DNA of 64,000 bases, taken from contig JAKSZT010005175.1 of NCBI GenBank assembly GCA_026826555.1, positions 1,948,118 to 2,012,117 of the forward strand, given 5' to 3'. Below the pieces are notes generated by a model. It was not told the origin of the DNA. It ran no database searches and saw nothing but the letters and a program-made list of their open reading frames with translations. The position numbers were made by a program, and so were the translations under genes. Positions 1 through 11,879 of the stretch are shown here, piece by piece. Each line of letters opens with the position of its first letter. Position 1 is the stretch's first letter. The DNA comes from Tolypeutes matacus. Taxonomy: Eukaryota > Chordata > Mammalia > Cingulata > Chlamyphoridae.

Positions 1-953
1 TGGTAATATGGCATTTACTAACAGCTCAATAAATTGGATAAATCAAGGAGGATTTATCCCACAACCATGGGACACTAAACTTAACAAAACTCAAAATTAT
101 TTGTGGAAATTTTGGGGGGCGAACTGGCCCAATTTTTGAATGTCAAGGCAATAAAACTAATATTACCAGTTTAAAAAGAATATCAACTCAATTTCTTACA
201 GTATGTGTACAAGAGCTTATAGTTTTTATCACTGGAAAAGTAACTTTTGGTGAATGGAACGTTAGCTGCTCCAATTGCTCTTTATTTACATGTCTTAAGA
301 ATTCATATCTGCAGGAAAATCAAACTCCTTTTATAGCAAGAAGAAGAAAAGGACTATGGTTACCGGTTCAGATGACCAGACATTGGCAGTAGTCTCCAGA
401 ATCCCAGTTGCTGTGGCACTTCTTTGACCATTATTTAAAAAGAACTAAAAGACTGATTGGACTTTTAACAGCAGGAATTTGGGGACTGATTGTCATCATA
501 ACTGCCACAGCCATTGCTGGCACAGCCCTGCATTAAGGAGTCCAGATTCAACAATATGTTAAGGACTGGCATAAAAATGAAAGTGAGATGTGGCATAGCC
601 AGTCTTACATTGTTAGGGGACTGAATAATCGTATGAATGATCTTGAAACAACTATTATACATTTGGGTAGACAAATCTATAATTTAAACTTGTTAAGAGC
701 TCTTAAATGTGATTGGAATGAAAATTATTTTTTAATTACTCCTTTGCCTTATAATAATAGTGAGCATGATTGGGAAGAAGTAAGAAATCATTTGCTTAGA
801 TATAAGCATAATATTTCTTTAGATATTTTAGAATTGCAAAAGAAAGCATTGAGCATGTCTCAAAATGAATTGAAAGAAATCCCTGGTGCAGAATTTTGGA
901 ATGAATTGTCTGAAAATTTAAATACTGTCAATTCGTTTCACTGGTGGAAATAA
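1..953 (+). pseudogene. Endogenous betaretrovirus-like env remnant (C-terminal SU and TM)
   Basis: This is the 3' half of a retroviral envelope gene, a surface (SU) and transmembrane (TM) glycoprotein that once mediated particle entry; the gene begins outside the window. A basic R-x-K-R furin-type cleavage motif is readable at 441-452, followed directly by a hydrophobic glycine/alanine-rich fusion-peptide-like stretch (453-533). Next come a heptad-like region and a CDWN motif typical of class II (betaretrovirus/ERV-K-like) TM subunits, near 708-720. The gene is dead. The SU part starts in a different frame and shifts near the T-run at 133-137. There are in-frame stops TAG at 390-392 and TAA at 534-536, and the longest open piece (588-953) ends before any clear membrane anchor. 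The position where related TMs usually have the second loop cysteine reads leucine. The downstream polypurine tract and LTR confirm orientation. Class II assignment is by motif recognition, not search. Confidence 0.82.
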
Positions 954-1400
954 AAAACAGTTCAAATATCATTTTGAATTGGATTAGAAATTATTGTTTT
1001 ATGCATTTTAATTGTATTTTCAAGGGTAGAATAATAACATATATTCATAAAAAATGAAAAATTGAATCAGATAAATGCATTTATGTTAAGAAACATAGCC
1101 ATGAAAAACTACTTTTATATTGTTTGTGGTAGAACATAGTATACTAATAACCCCTTGATTTTACTACTAATTATCTACATAAATGCATACACATATGGAA
1201 CCCGAAGAAGTATAATTACCTTCCTTGTAAGAGCTCAAAAGCTTGACTGGTAGCTAATGATGGGTAAGATTCTCAGAGGAGGACAAGATAAGACAGGCAC
1301 AGTCATAAGAGCCTGTGGAAGAAAACAAGTATCACAAGAGGTCACTTTGTATCATCTTATATAATGGTTCCTATGATCTTCACTTAAAAAATTAATTAAT

Positions 1401-1414
1401 AAAAAAGGGGGAAA
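1401..1414 (+). other. Retroviral polypurine tract
   Basis: An uninterrupted purine run (AAAAAAGGGGGAAA) ends exactly where the LTR begins with TG at 1415. In retroviruses this tract primes plus-strand DNA synthesis immediately upstream of the 3' LTR. Its placement about 450 bases after the env reading frame fits a provirus 3' end. The 954-1400 interval between env and this tract is AT-rich and shows no reading frame of note. Confidence 0.8.
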
Positions 1415-1842
1415 TGAAGGAGTTCAATTAAAGGCCATGACTACTGACAGAAAGCAGCTGCCTTGGTATGTATGGGACAGGTGTCTCTAGTCTCAAGACA
1501 CTAAGATAAGATCTGGTAGGAGAAGCATTCTGTGCTTCAAGGAGTGTATCTAGTATATGTCAGATAATGATTAACAATGTCTCTTACGTGCAGGAATGTA
1601 AGAACTGAACCATTAACCCTAAAGACTTGCTGACTTTAGTAATGTGTAGCCCATCACGTATCTATTGCCTTTGCACATGCACACATGTATTTTCTTTGTT
1701 CTAAAGCTAAATAAAACCCACAATGTTTTATGCGGTGGTGCTCTCCTCCCCTTGGATGGACGGTCCCCTGACCCCGGTTAGTTCTTGTTTCTTTCTCATC
1801 CATGGCACCATTTTCATGGACCTATTTCCAGAACATCAACAC
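1415..1842 (+). mobile_element. 3' LTR of the class II endogenous retrovirus
   Basis: The element starts TG directly after the polypurine tract and ends CA near 1842, about 430 bp. A polyadenylation signal AATAAA lies at 1710-1715, followed about 20-30 bases later by a GT/T-rich stretch, as expected at an R/U5 boundary. The right edge is set independently: XR repeat sequence resumes at about 1843, so the provirus inserted into an older XR copy whose 5' part must lie to the left of the window. The left LTR is not in the window, so a 5'/3' LTR comparison for dating is not possible here. Confidence 0.75.
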
Positions 1843-3145
1843 ATAGACACTGCCTAATAAAGGAAAACAGAACAAAATGCCAAATCCTCAATATTAACGT
1901 AACTATAAACCTCATTCTTATTAAAAAAAGGAAATTTAGCTGAATAATAACTATTGCCTAAGACTTACTTCCTGAAAACCTTCTTTTTAGTCAAATGTGG
2001 ATCTATCTCTAAGTCAAATTCAGCAAATAATTGCACTACCTAGTCCCTAACATGGGACATGTCTTCCGTTCATGAGCATCTCTGATATTGAGGGACTAAT
2101 ACCAAGCACCAACAAGCAATGCATTTGGAATAACACCTTGACCAAAAAGGCAGAACATAAAATGCAAAATAGTTTTTACAGCTAAGAGATTTCAAAATGA
2201 ATCTCTAGGTCATTCCAGAGGTTACATTTATGCATGTCTTTGGTGGATCTCACTAATTGCCAGTGTGAAAAATATCTCAAAAGTGGTGCTCTTGAGGGCT
2301 CTAGAGTCAAAAGGACACTCTAAGCAAGGCATACAATCACTTGAAATCAGCACCCTGTCAGTGGGCCTTACCTTTAAATAAATGACAACCTATTTCCCCA
2401 GTGTAACAGAGTTAGACTCATTTATAGTATCCCTACAGATGATTCTTCTACCCCTTTTATTTGAGCCTATAATTAGCACTATACCCATTAACTACATGTC
2501 TCAGAGTCTTAAATCTTTGGTCTGTTCTTATGCCAGTTCAGCTCTGAGTCTCAGAAGAGTTGCAGCCAATACTACTGTCCAAGTCTTCTGACTCACCCAG
2601 AACAACTAACAAAATGATGACAGACAGCCCTCATCCCAGAAAACTAAATATCTACAATTGTATGCAAAACAGTTCCTTCCATCTGCCACATAGGATCTAA
2701 GCCCCCTCTCAGTCTGAGTCAAAGTGGGCATCCCCATCCCAAAACCCTCAAGGTTGAGAGATGAACAAACGTAAGGGTGGAATGCAAACATGAACAATGT
2801 AAACTTATTAATATTGCCATAATGGAAGAATATGTAACATTGTCATAAAGATAGAGGCTCTGAAGGGAGAGGGAGCGAATAATATGTGGAACTTAGGGCA
2901 TTTTTAGGGCATTGAAATTTAGTATAAACCACAAGGTAAACTATAGATCATGGTTAGTAGCAATGCTTCAACATTTATTCATCAATTGTAACAAAAGTAC
3001 CATACAATTGTAAGATGCCATTAATTGGAGAAGATGTGGACGGTGGAGGGATAAGATATATAGGAATCCTTTAAACTTTTGATGTAGGATGTACTTTCCT
3101 GTAATATAAAATCTCCTTTAAAATAAAGTTTATTATATTAAAAGA
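1843..3145 (+). repeat. XR repeat, plus orientation (L1-derived non-coding family)
   Basis: This segment is collinear with the reverse complement of 49430-50735 and with parts of 15842-17479, 32571-33248 and 61380-62150. Recognisable blocks are the GGGACATG...ACCAAGCACCAAC block (about 2050-2120), the AGAGATTTCAAAATGA block (about 2185), the CTGTTCTTATGCCAGTTCAG block (about 2520), and the TAGTAGCAATGCTTCAACA...CATCAATTGTAACAAA block (2955-3000). The last block resembles the classic L1M 3'-UTR seen in many mammals. No reading frame is conserved between copies, so the short open frames here are incidental. The 3' end is A/T-rich and degenerate. The 5' end abuts the retroviral LTR. Confidence 0.7.
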
Positions 3146-3535
3146 ATAGTTTGGGGTTTCTAAATTGTTTTGTTTCATTTATTCATTTCCTATTCATAGA
3201 TTTCAGCCTAATATCTGCCTTATTTGAGTTCTCATTTGAATATTTCTCTTTTTTTTGGACTTTATTATTTCCAATAATTTTATGAAATCCTGAACTTATC
3301 TTTCTCAAAAGAATGTTAGAATGGTGTTTCCTTTTCTTCCATCATTACATCTAAAAAGGATGTTCTTTAATCAGATCCAAATGAGCATAGTATAACTGCA
3401 GCTTGACATATTAAAAAATTAAATATTTAACAGAGTATTATTTGAGAAGATTATGTGACCTCAAGACTGATTCAAAATTCCTATTGTATGTGTATATGAA
3501 AAATAATAACAGTAATAAGCAAATAGCTTGCTCAA
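3146..3535 (+). repeat. Segment with a second copy at 58466-58890
   Basis: The stretch aligns by eye, in the same orientation, to 58466-58890. Shared landmarks are a TTTCATTTATTCATTTCCTATTCATAGA-type block near the start (read here in shorter pieces), CCTGAACTTATCTTT, GCAGCTTGACAT, and near the end GACCTCAAGACTGATTC followed by AAAATTCC. Similarity stops shortly after, and the left edge coincides with the XR repeat boundary. I do not recognise it as a known family. It could be an unclassified dispersed repeat or the residue of an ancient segmental duplication. It has no coding potential. Confidence 0.65.
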
Positions 3536-4480
3536 TTTTTAATATTATATGAAAAATCATAGCTTTCAAATCTTATTTATTCTTATCCTGTTTCTAATTT
3601 GTATATGCTATTTTTTACAATTGCATTCAACAAATACTTTCATATAGAAAATTTCAAGTGCTCTGCTCAGATATTCACTTATATTAAAACATATTATTTA
3701 ACTGTTCTTTAAAATTTATTATGTTCCTGCTTTTCTGCCCATAGGAACAGAAGCATGTCACACAAATATGTTTCATTTGTAAAAAATAATGCTTCAATGT
3801 CCATATCAACTTTTATCACTATGCTCCTCTTTTCAGGGTCTGGTATACCTAATACCTACTATTTCCTCTTATAGCCCCTCTCTTTGCACCTTTCCTGTAG
3901 TCCCCTGTAATATCAAACTTTACAGAAAAAGCCTCACATCTCTTTGCCTCTTTTTCAATCTTTCTTTCTGTCTGACCCTCCAAATTATCTTGCTTTCTTT
4001 CATACCATATGATCAACTACTACTGTCTGAAATTTGCCAGGTACATATTCATTTGGAACATGCTGATTTAAAATACTCAATTTAAAATTCATTTGATATT
4101 TCAGGCTTCCAAATAATGATGGCTGTTTTTGCTCAGAATCTTGAGTTTATGATCTATTTAGCTACATTTACTATATTTTGATATCAGTATAAATAAAACA
4201 ACATGATTATTTTTCTTAACTAATGTTACATCAAGAAGTATTTCAGGATTCCAAATTATAGGATGAAAATAAAATAAATGGAATGAAATTGATACTTTCA
4301 TATCATGTAGATTCAAAGTCACTTTTATGTTAATTGACAAGATTAGAGTTCCATTAAAAAATGAAGACAAGAATTTAGAGAGTAATTAGAGAACACTGTT
4401 TAGAATAAGTTATGATTTTTGTAGGACAGTTGCCCTTCAAAATATAGTATGGGGTGGGAGGGCAATAAAGCAACTATCTA
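3536..4480. other. No recognisable feature
   Basis: AT-rich sequence with only short open frames that lack family motifs, splice context or conservation with any other part of the window. A short CAACAAATACTTTCATATAG block (about 3630) could be a trace of an ancient repeat tail but is too short to call. Confidence 0.5.
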
Positions 4481-4790
4481 AAAATAACTGAAGACAACAA
4501 ATAAGAAAGGTGGCACAAGAAAAAAAAAGTACATTTCAAGAAGGAAGAATGAGAATGGACCAGCCCCACGCCAAAAACAAGGAGTATTTTCAACTATAAG
4601 CAAAACAATTCCATTCCTCTGCACTATAATATCTATATCCCTTCTTAGCCTGAAGAAGTCAGAGCAGACATAGTCCAAATCCCTCATGATTGAGGAATGA
4701 AATAAATGGGTTGGGGGAGCAAAAGTAACCACTAATGAAAGTAGTTCTATTGTTATTTTAATTTTAATCGGGCAACTTGTAACATTGATA
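4480..4790 (+). repeat. Diverged XR fragment, plus orientation
   Basis: The order of blocks (AACTATAAGCAAAACAATTCC, CTTCTTAGCCTGAAGAAGTC, CCTCATGATTGAGGAATGAA) follows the XR interior seen at about 2640-2790 and 32640-32790, with more substitutions than either. Ends are not clear. The open frames on both strands here are by-products of the low-stop composition. Confidence 0.5.
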
Positions 4791-5581
4791 CAAATAAAAA
4801 TATTTAAATAAAAAGGATAATATTAATATAATGAAATTCATGTTAGATATGAATTATTAGAGAAAATTATCTTTTTATATTTATTATGCAGAATACATGT
4901 CTCTAAAAAGGATGCAGATTACTAGATTGAGTCAAAACACAATATCCAGCACATCCTTCTTATGTATCATTAAAATAAAATGATACACAGACTTCCAGTT
5001 ACATGGCATCAGAGTAGGGCAGCAAAGCTCAACTCTCTTACAAAAATAATGGAGGAAGGGCAAAAAGCAGCTCAAGGGGGCTTCTTTGGGTAAATGCAGA
5101 TCAGGAAAGTTCTACAAATATTCCAGGAGGGAGAGAAACAGAGACAGAGAGGCTGAAGGAAAACTATAAGGTACTAGACCCAAGGCTGGGAATGACACCA
5201 ATCCCCCACACTCAAGGCAAACAGTCTAAGTAAAACTCATGGCTCACTACAGCCAACTGAAGGATAAATATTTTCCTCCCTGGGAGGAGAAAGGGTGCAG
5301 TGGAAAGAAGAGAGTGGCCAGTGGTGACCATTTTGATTCTTGGCTCTGGCCAGACAAGGATCACCAGGGAGTAGAGGTTGAAAGAAACACCTCTGAGGAA
5401 AGGTTTGCCAAAGAGCAACATCTGCTGGTAGGCTGGGAAACTACAATAAGTTAAATAGCTGTTTGGAGATTTTCACGTTCAGACACACTTGAATCTGGTC
5501 TATGCCCCATTAGTAGGTCTCAGGCCTATTTTGACTATTTAAGCAGGACAATCTTAAAGATGTAGAATAATTTGAACAAAA

Positions 5582-6640
5582 ATGTCAAAGAAGATCAATG
5601 AAACAAAACTACTAGGCAAGAGAGAGAAATTGTCTGTTAGAGTAAATTCACCAACTTAATCAGATGCCTAGACACCAGCCAAAAATTACAAGCCATACTC
5701 AGAACAAGAAGACATGGTCCGACCAAGGGATAAAATAAAAAATCCTGATAAGACAAAATATTTTAAGTCAACTATTTATTGATAGCCACACAAATCTCCT
5801 AAATCAACTCAAGGAGTTGAAGGTAATATAGTTAAAGAGAAAAAGGATATTACAAGGACACTGGTTGAGCATATGAACAATTTGAAAGCCTGCAAAGAAA
5901 AGTAACAGAGCTTATTGGGATGAAAGACACAATGGATGATGTTAAAAATATACTAGAGGCATATAGCAGCAGATTTGAATTGAAGGAGGAGAAAATTAGT
6001 GAGTTGGAGGACGAAGCATCTAAACTTGAAAAGAACAGAAACAGAAATGAATGGAAAAAATGGAAAAGGGTCTCAGGGAATTTAATGATAACGTGAAATG
6101 CACAAACATATGCATTGTGTTTCTCCTAGAATGAGAAGAGAATGGAAAAGCAGCAGAAAAAATATTTGAGGAAATTATGACAAAAACTTCTCAACCCTTA
6201 TGAAAGATATAAATATCAATATCTAAGAAAGACTGCACGCCCCAAATAGAATAAATCCAAATACACCTACCCCAAGACACCTACTTTTCAGAATGAAAAA
6301 TATCAGTGATAAAGAAGATTCTTAAAGAAGAGAAATGTAATACATCACATACAAGGAAAACTCAATTAAGACTAGGTGCCGCTCTCTCATCAGAACCCAT
6401 GGAGGCAAAAACAAAATGGTATGATGTATTTAAAGTATTGAAAAGGAAAAAAATGCCTGCCAAGAATCTTGATCTGACAAAACTGTCCTTCAAAAATGAT
6501 GGTGTGTTTAAAGTCTTCCCAGACAAACAAAATCTGAGAGAGTATGTTACCAAAAATACCAGATTTACAAGAGATACTAAAGAAGGTGCTGCAGCCTGAA
6601 AGGAAAAAACAAGGGCAAGGGACTTGGAGAAGAGTGTAAA
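5582..6640 (+). pseudogene. L1 ORF1p remnant (RNA-binding chaperone)
   Basis: ORF1p is the trimeric RNA-binding protein that packages L1 RNA. A start codon is present at 5582, but the frame closes after about 29 codons. A lysine/glutamate-rich coiled-coil-like stretch is readable around 5870-6060. The best preserved part is the C-terminal domain at 6400-6600. There the pattern LTKLSFKNDG, then FPDKQ, then LREYV matches the conserved C-terminal core of mammalian ORF1p. It is open from 6306 to 6599 only. Multiple stops upstream rule out function. Confidence 0.75.
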
Positions 6641-6703
6641 AATGAAAATTATTCATAAGAGTAACTTAAAGGATGAAAAGTCAGATAATAGTAAGATATA
6701 ACA

Positions 6704-9700
6704 ATGGAAGGCCAAAGGATAAAAAAGTCATGCCTTACAGTAATAACATTGAACAATAATGGATTGAAGTTCCCAATCAAAAGACATAGACTGAAAGAAT
6801 GTATTTTTAAAAATAAGACACCTATATGCTATCTACAAGAGACTCAACACAGATTTAAGGTCACAATCAGGGTGAAAGTGAAAAATTGTAAAAATATATT
6901 CCACACAAATAGTAACCAACAATATCTGGAGTAGTGACACTAATACTGGGCAAAATCATTTTTAAATGCAATACTGTAATAAGAGGTGAAGAAGGTCATT
7001 TTATAAGAATAAAAGGAGCAATTCACCAAGAATAAATGACTATATTAAATATTTATGCATCTAACCTTGGTGTCTGAATACACATGAGGCACAACTTGGC
7101 AAAACTGAAGGAAGAAAGAGTTATCTCTACAATAATTTTTGGAGACTTCCATACAATATCTCTTTGGATAGAACATCTGAGGATGTCAGGGAGGGGAGAG
7201 GAAAGGGCATATGGGTATCCCCTATATTTTTCATGTATCATTTATGTAATATAAAACTTTAAAATTTTTTAATTAATTAAAAGTAATTAAATAAATAAAT
7301 AAGAAAAATACTCAATAATTATTAAATAAACCATATAATAGAAAAAGTAGAAAGAGCTAAAATCAAAGACATACATGTTTATATGGAGGAATTATGAAAA
7401 GAACAGCAAACTAATCTCAAAGCAAGCAGAAGTAAAAAAAATAATAAAGATTAGAACAGAAATTAATGAAATTGAGGACAACAAAAAACAAAAACAAAGA
7501 ATCAACAAAACCAAAAGTTAATTTTTGAGAGGATCAAAAATATCTAAAAAACTTAGCTAGACTGACAAAAGAAAAAAGAGAGAAGATGCAAATACATAAA
7601 ATAAAAAATTAGAGGGGCAGTAACTGTGACCCCACTAAAATAAAAGAGATCATTAGAAGATACTATGATCAATTGTATGCCAAAAATTAAACAATATAGA
7701 CAAATTCTTATAAATTCATGAACAATATACACTGAACTTAGAAGAAACAAATCAATAACAAGAAATGAGATTGAAATAGTAATAAAAAATGAAAAGCCAA
7801 GGACCAAATGACTTTACAGGTAAATTCTACTGATCATTTAAAGAAGATCTAATACCAATCTTGTGCAAATTCTATCAAAATATTGAATAGGAGAGAATAC
7901 TGCCAAATTCATTCTTGGAAGCTAATATCACGCATATACCAAAGCCAGAAAAAGATACTACAAAAAAAATTTTTTACAGATCAATTTCTTTAGTGAATAT
8001 AGATGCAAAAATTTTAAATGAATTACTTGCTAACCAAATCCAAAAGTGCATTGAAAGAATTATTCAACTGTAAACGCACACTCAATCAGGTGTTATCTCA
8101 GGTATACAAGGCTGGTTCAACACAAGAAAATCAATTGTATAATACATTACATTGATAAATTGAAGGAGGAAAATCACATGATCATCTCCATTGATGCAGA
8201 AAATGCATTTGATGAAATCCAGCATCCATTCTTTATAAAAATGATAGGAAAAGAAGGAACGTTTCTCAATATAGTAAAGTGCATATATAAAAAGCCTAGC
8301 TAGCATTGTAACAATGGTGAAAGATGGAAGCTTTCCTGCTGAGATCAGGAACAAAACAAGGATACCCACTGTTACCACTGTTATTCAATATTGTGCTAGA
8401 ATTTCTAGCTAAAGCAATTAGGCTAGATAAAGAAATAAAAGGCACCCAAATAGGAAAGGAAGAGGTAAGACTTCACTATTCACTGATGATATGATCCTAT
8501 AACTAGAAAATTCTGAAAAATTCACAACAAAGCTGCTAGAATTAATAGAGGAGTTCAGCAAAGTGGTGAGATACAAGATTAATATGCAAAAAAAAAAATC
8601 AATAGCATTTCTATACCCTACTGATGTGCAATCAGAGAAGGAAATCAGTAAAAAATTCCATTTATAATAATAAATGGAAAATTCCATTTATAATAGTGAC
8701 TAAAATAATCAAATATTTAGGAATAAACTAAACCAGGTATAAAGGACCTGTAATCAGAAAACTACTAAACATTGCTAAAAGAAACAAAAGTAGACTTAAT
8801 AAATGAATGGACATTCTATGATCATGGATTTGAAGACTAAATATCACTAAGATGTCAATTCTACCCAAACTGATTTACAGATTCAACACAATCCCAATAT
8901 AAATCCCAATAGTCTTTTTTGCCGAAATGGAAATCCAATTATCATATTTATTTGGAAGGGTAAATGGCCTTGAGTTGCAAAAAAAATGTCTTTAAAAAGA
9001 AGAATGAAGTTGCAGAACTTTCATTTCCTGACTTTAAAGCATATTTCTTATCTACAACGATAAAAACTAACAAACCAAACAAACCAAAAATCCCAGCATG
9101 CTCCTGGCATAAAGATAGACACAGTGACCAATGGAACAGAAACAATAACTCAGAAATAGACCCTCACATCTTCAGTCAAGTGATTTTTGACAAGGCAGTC
9201 AAGCCCTCCCAGCAAGGTCAGAATAGTCTAGTCAACAAATGGTGCCAGGAAAACTGGATAGCCATATCCAAAATAAAGGAAGATGAAACCTGCATCATAC
9301 CATATATAAAAATTAACTCAAATGCATCAAGAACTTAAATATATAAAGCAACAACCATAAAACTCCTAGAAGAAAATATAGGAAAACATCTTCAAGATCT
9401 TTTGGTAGGTGGTAGTTCCTTAAACCTTACACCCAAAGGATGAGCAAGAAGAGAATAGATAAATGGGACCTTTTCAAAATTAAACACTTTTGTACCTCAA
9501 AAGACTTTGTCAAAAGGGTGAAAAAAGCAGCTGAATTAATGGGAGAAAATATTTGGCAATCTCATATTTGATAAGAGTTTAATATTTATGATACACAAAG
9601 AAATCATACAACTCAACAATAAAAAGACAACCTGATTAAAAAGTGGGCAAAAGACTTGACAAATCAATAGTTCAAAGAAGAAATACAAATGGTGAAGAAA

Positions 9701-10200
9701 GACAGGAAAAATCTTCAACATTACTAGTGATTAGGGAAATGCAAATCAAAACTACAATGAGATATCATTTCACATCTGACTGGCCACTGTTAAAAAGTCA
9801 GAAAAGTGTAAATGTTGGAGAGGATGAGAAGAAATAGGAACACTTATTCATTGATGGCTGGTATGTAGAATGGTGTAGCCACTGTAGAGGACTGTTTGGC
9901 AGTTCCTATGGAAATTGAATATAGACTTGCCAGGTGACCTGGCAATACTATTACTAGGTATATACCCAAAATAAATGAGAGTCATTACACGAATAAGCAT
10001 CTGCATATAGATGTTCATAGTGGTGTTATTCATAATTGCTAAAAGTTGGAAACAACTCAGGTGTCCATCATCTGATGAATGGACACACAAATTGTGGTTT
10101 ATACAGACAATGGTATATTCTGCAGCTGTAAGAAGAAATGAAGTCGTGAAATATATGACAGCATAGATGAACCTGGAGGATATTTTTTTGAGTGAAGCAA
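6704..10200 (+). pseudogene. L1 ORF2p remnant (endonuclease / reverse transcriptase)
   Basis: ORF2p nicks target DNA and reverse-transcribes L1 RNA. The apurinic-type endonuclease N-terminus is readable from about 6725: ITLNNNG, then CYLQET, holding the catalytic glutamate motif, at about 6830. Its GDF motif follows at about 7140, just before an XR tail insertion and loss of the rest of the domain. The reverse transcriptase region shows the catalytic motif as FTDD at 8479-8490 (family norm F/YADD), followed by the usual downstream blocks. The 3' end of the frame gives 8964-9338 as the longest open piece. Numerous stops and indels make it non-functional. Confidence 0.8.
7153..7265 (+). repeat. 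Short XR 3'-tail insertion inside the L1
   Basis: The GGGCATATGGGTATCCCC block, then TGTATCATTTATGTAAT and an A/T-rich tail are the extreme 3' end of XR, as at 33150-33250. The surrounding sequence is L1 endonuclease and downstream ORF2, so this is a severely 5'-truncated XR insertion. Some L1 sequence to its right is missing. Confidence 0.65.
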
Positions 10201-10839
10201 ACCAGACACAAAAGAACAAATACTGTATGATTGCACTTTTATGAACTAAATATATTGCGTAAACTCATGGAGTTAATAATTAAAATATAGGTCACCCTAA
10301 AATAGAATAAGGGTAGAGAATGGAAAGATGAGGATTAACCTGTGCAGAATTGGTAAAAATTTATTTGTAAATCTTTGGAAATGAATTGAAATCATAAAAG
10401 GACATCATAGTGTTTGTAAATAGCAGGGCTATTATATACATATGACAATGGTTGAAAGGGTAAGTCTAAGGCCATGTATATTACTAGAAGGAAAGTAAAA
10501 AATGTAACATGGGACTGTATAACATAGTGAAACTGCATGTAAAATATGAGTATGTGTGATATTGCATATATGGTAGTTTTTAGAAAATATAAATAGAACT
10601 CAACTAGAGAGATGGAAACAGAATAGCTGCTATATATGGCAGGGGAAGCATAGAGAGATTGAGATGTGATGATTTCTTTTCATTATTATTTTTATCAGAA
10701 TAATGAAAATGCTCTAAAAAATGATTGAAATGCTCAATGCACAACTATATGATTATACTGAATGCTATTGATTTTACCCCTTGTGAGAATTTATGCTTTA
10801 TGAATAGGTATCAATAAAACTTATTTGTTAAAAAAACTT

Positions 10840-11208
10840 AATAGAAATAAATTTCAAGATGAACCTAAAGTTAAATTAGCAGCAAGTATTTTAAAAGAGC
10901 TTTTAACACATGTTAATGGCTTAAAGAATCGATGATCCTAATGAGGAAATATATATATGAAATCACAGCAGAAAAAAGCAGGTTAAAATAAAATGAACTA
11001 AATAGAAATTCTAGAAAGATAAAGTAAAATACAGGATAACATGAAACTTGCCAGAAGGGCTCAAGAGCAGATTGGCAGCTAAGGAAGAGAGTATCAGCTG
11101 TTCTGAGTATAGCAGGGCAGCTGTAAAATGAAAACTTCCCACCAAACTGAGAGGGATAAGTCAGACCAAAGAAAGACATGGACAAGTCCAGCTTGGCAAT
11201 CAAAAATA
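10840..11208. other. No recognisable feature
   Basis: Low-complexity to unique AT-rich sequence between the L1 tail and the antisense LTR. No conserved frame, RNA gene or repeat signature was seen. Confidence 0.5.
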
Positions 11209-11860
11209 TGTAAAATAGGGGCCTTACATGGGGAAGCTCATCACACAGTGGTAGATCCGAGCTTTGTCATGGCCTAAATCCTCATCTGTGGTGGCAAGTG
11301 GATAGCCTGGTGCTCCTGAGGCTTGAATTTGCTTGCCACAAAGCAAGAGGGGTCTTTTATACTACATGTCTATGTGCAGATGGGGAGGGCAAGTGAGGAG
11401 GAGCATGATTAAGAAATGCAGTGCTCAGGACAAATAGTAAGGGAACAGACATTCACAATGTTTTTTTAGCAGGGCAGAAGTTATACTTTTACAGTAAGCA
11501 TTTAAAACTAGGATTTACAATGATTGCCAGTAGGGTTGAAGTTACTTAGTTACAGTAATTACATAAGGGATCTACAGAAATGAAGGTAGCCAAGCAGCTC
11601 ACAGAATGATTATTCTTTAGAGTTCCTGGGAAAGAAGTCCAATCATACAAGATTTACTTGTATCAGTCATGAGTTCACAAACAGTTATTTCTCAAGGCTT
11701 GCTGTGTAACTTTTTAGAAATGAAATGCTGCTGTAATTAGAAGGTAAAATAACTAGAAGCGTTCTGGGAAAAATGCAAAGCCGTATAAGCTACAAAAATA
11801 ATCTTGAAACCAGATGAATAATTGTTTGTCAAACTGAGAATGTAATAGAAAAACAACAAT
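11209..11860 (-). mobile_element. Probable solo LTR, minus orientation (ERV1-like)
   Basis: On the minus strand the sequence carries a TATA-like AGTATAAAAG motif (about 11352-11361). About 30 bases later comes a C-rich, CA-rich leader-like region that ends at CCCCTATTTTACA (CA end at 11209-11210). An LTR U3-R-U5 layout explains this arrangement best. The upstream limit on the minus strand is vague (11790-11870), no target duplication was identified, and no internal retroviral sequence flanks it. The class is a guess from general appearance. Confidence 0.42.
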
Positions 11861-11879
11861 AATAGTAACAGTGTTTAAA

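Larger units (their letters stand above)
4988..10838 (+). mobile_element. Near full-length decayed LINE-1
   Basis: This is an L1 retrotransposon in canonical order. The 5' end begins with an ACTTCCAG-type start (4988) and a 5'-UTR runs to about 5580. It is followed by an ORF1 remnant (5582-6640), an ORF2 remnant (6704-10200), and a 3'-UTR ending with AATAAAAC at about 10812 and a short A-run. At about 5.85 kb it approaches the length of complete mammalian L1s. Both reading frames contain many stops and frameshifts, and a short XR tail fragment interrupts the endonuclease region at about 7153-7265. The same 3'-end motif (CACAACT-TATGATTATACTGAATGC) recurs at about 12515. No convincing target-site duplication was found, so the outer limits are approximate. 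Confidence 0.85.

Noticed and set aside
8964..9338. 124-codon open frame
   Set aside because: It is a surviving piece of L1 ORF2, not a separate gene.
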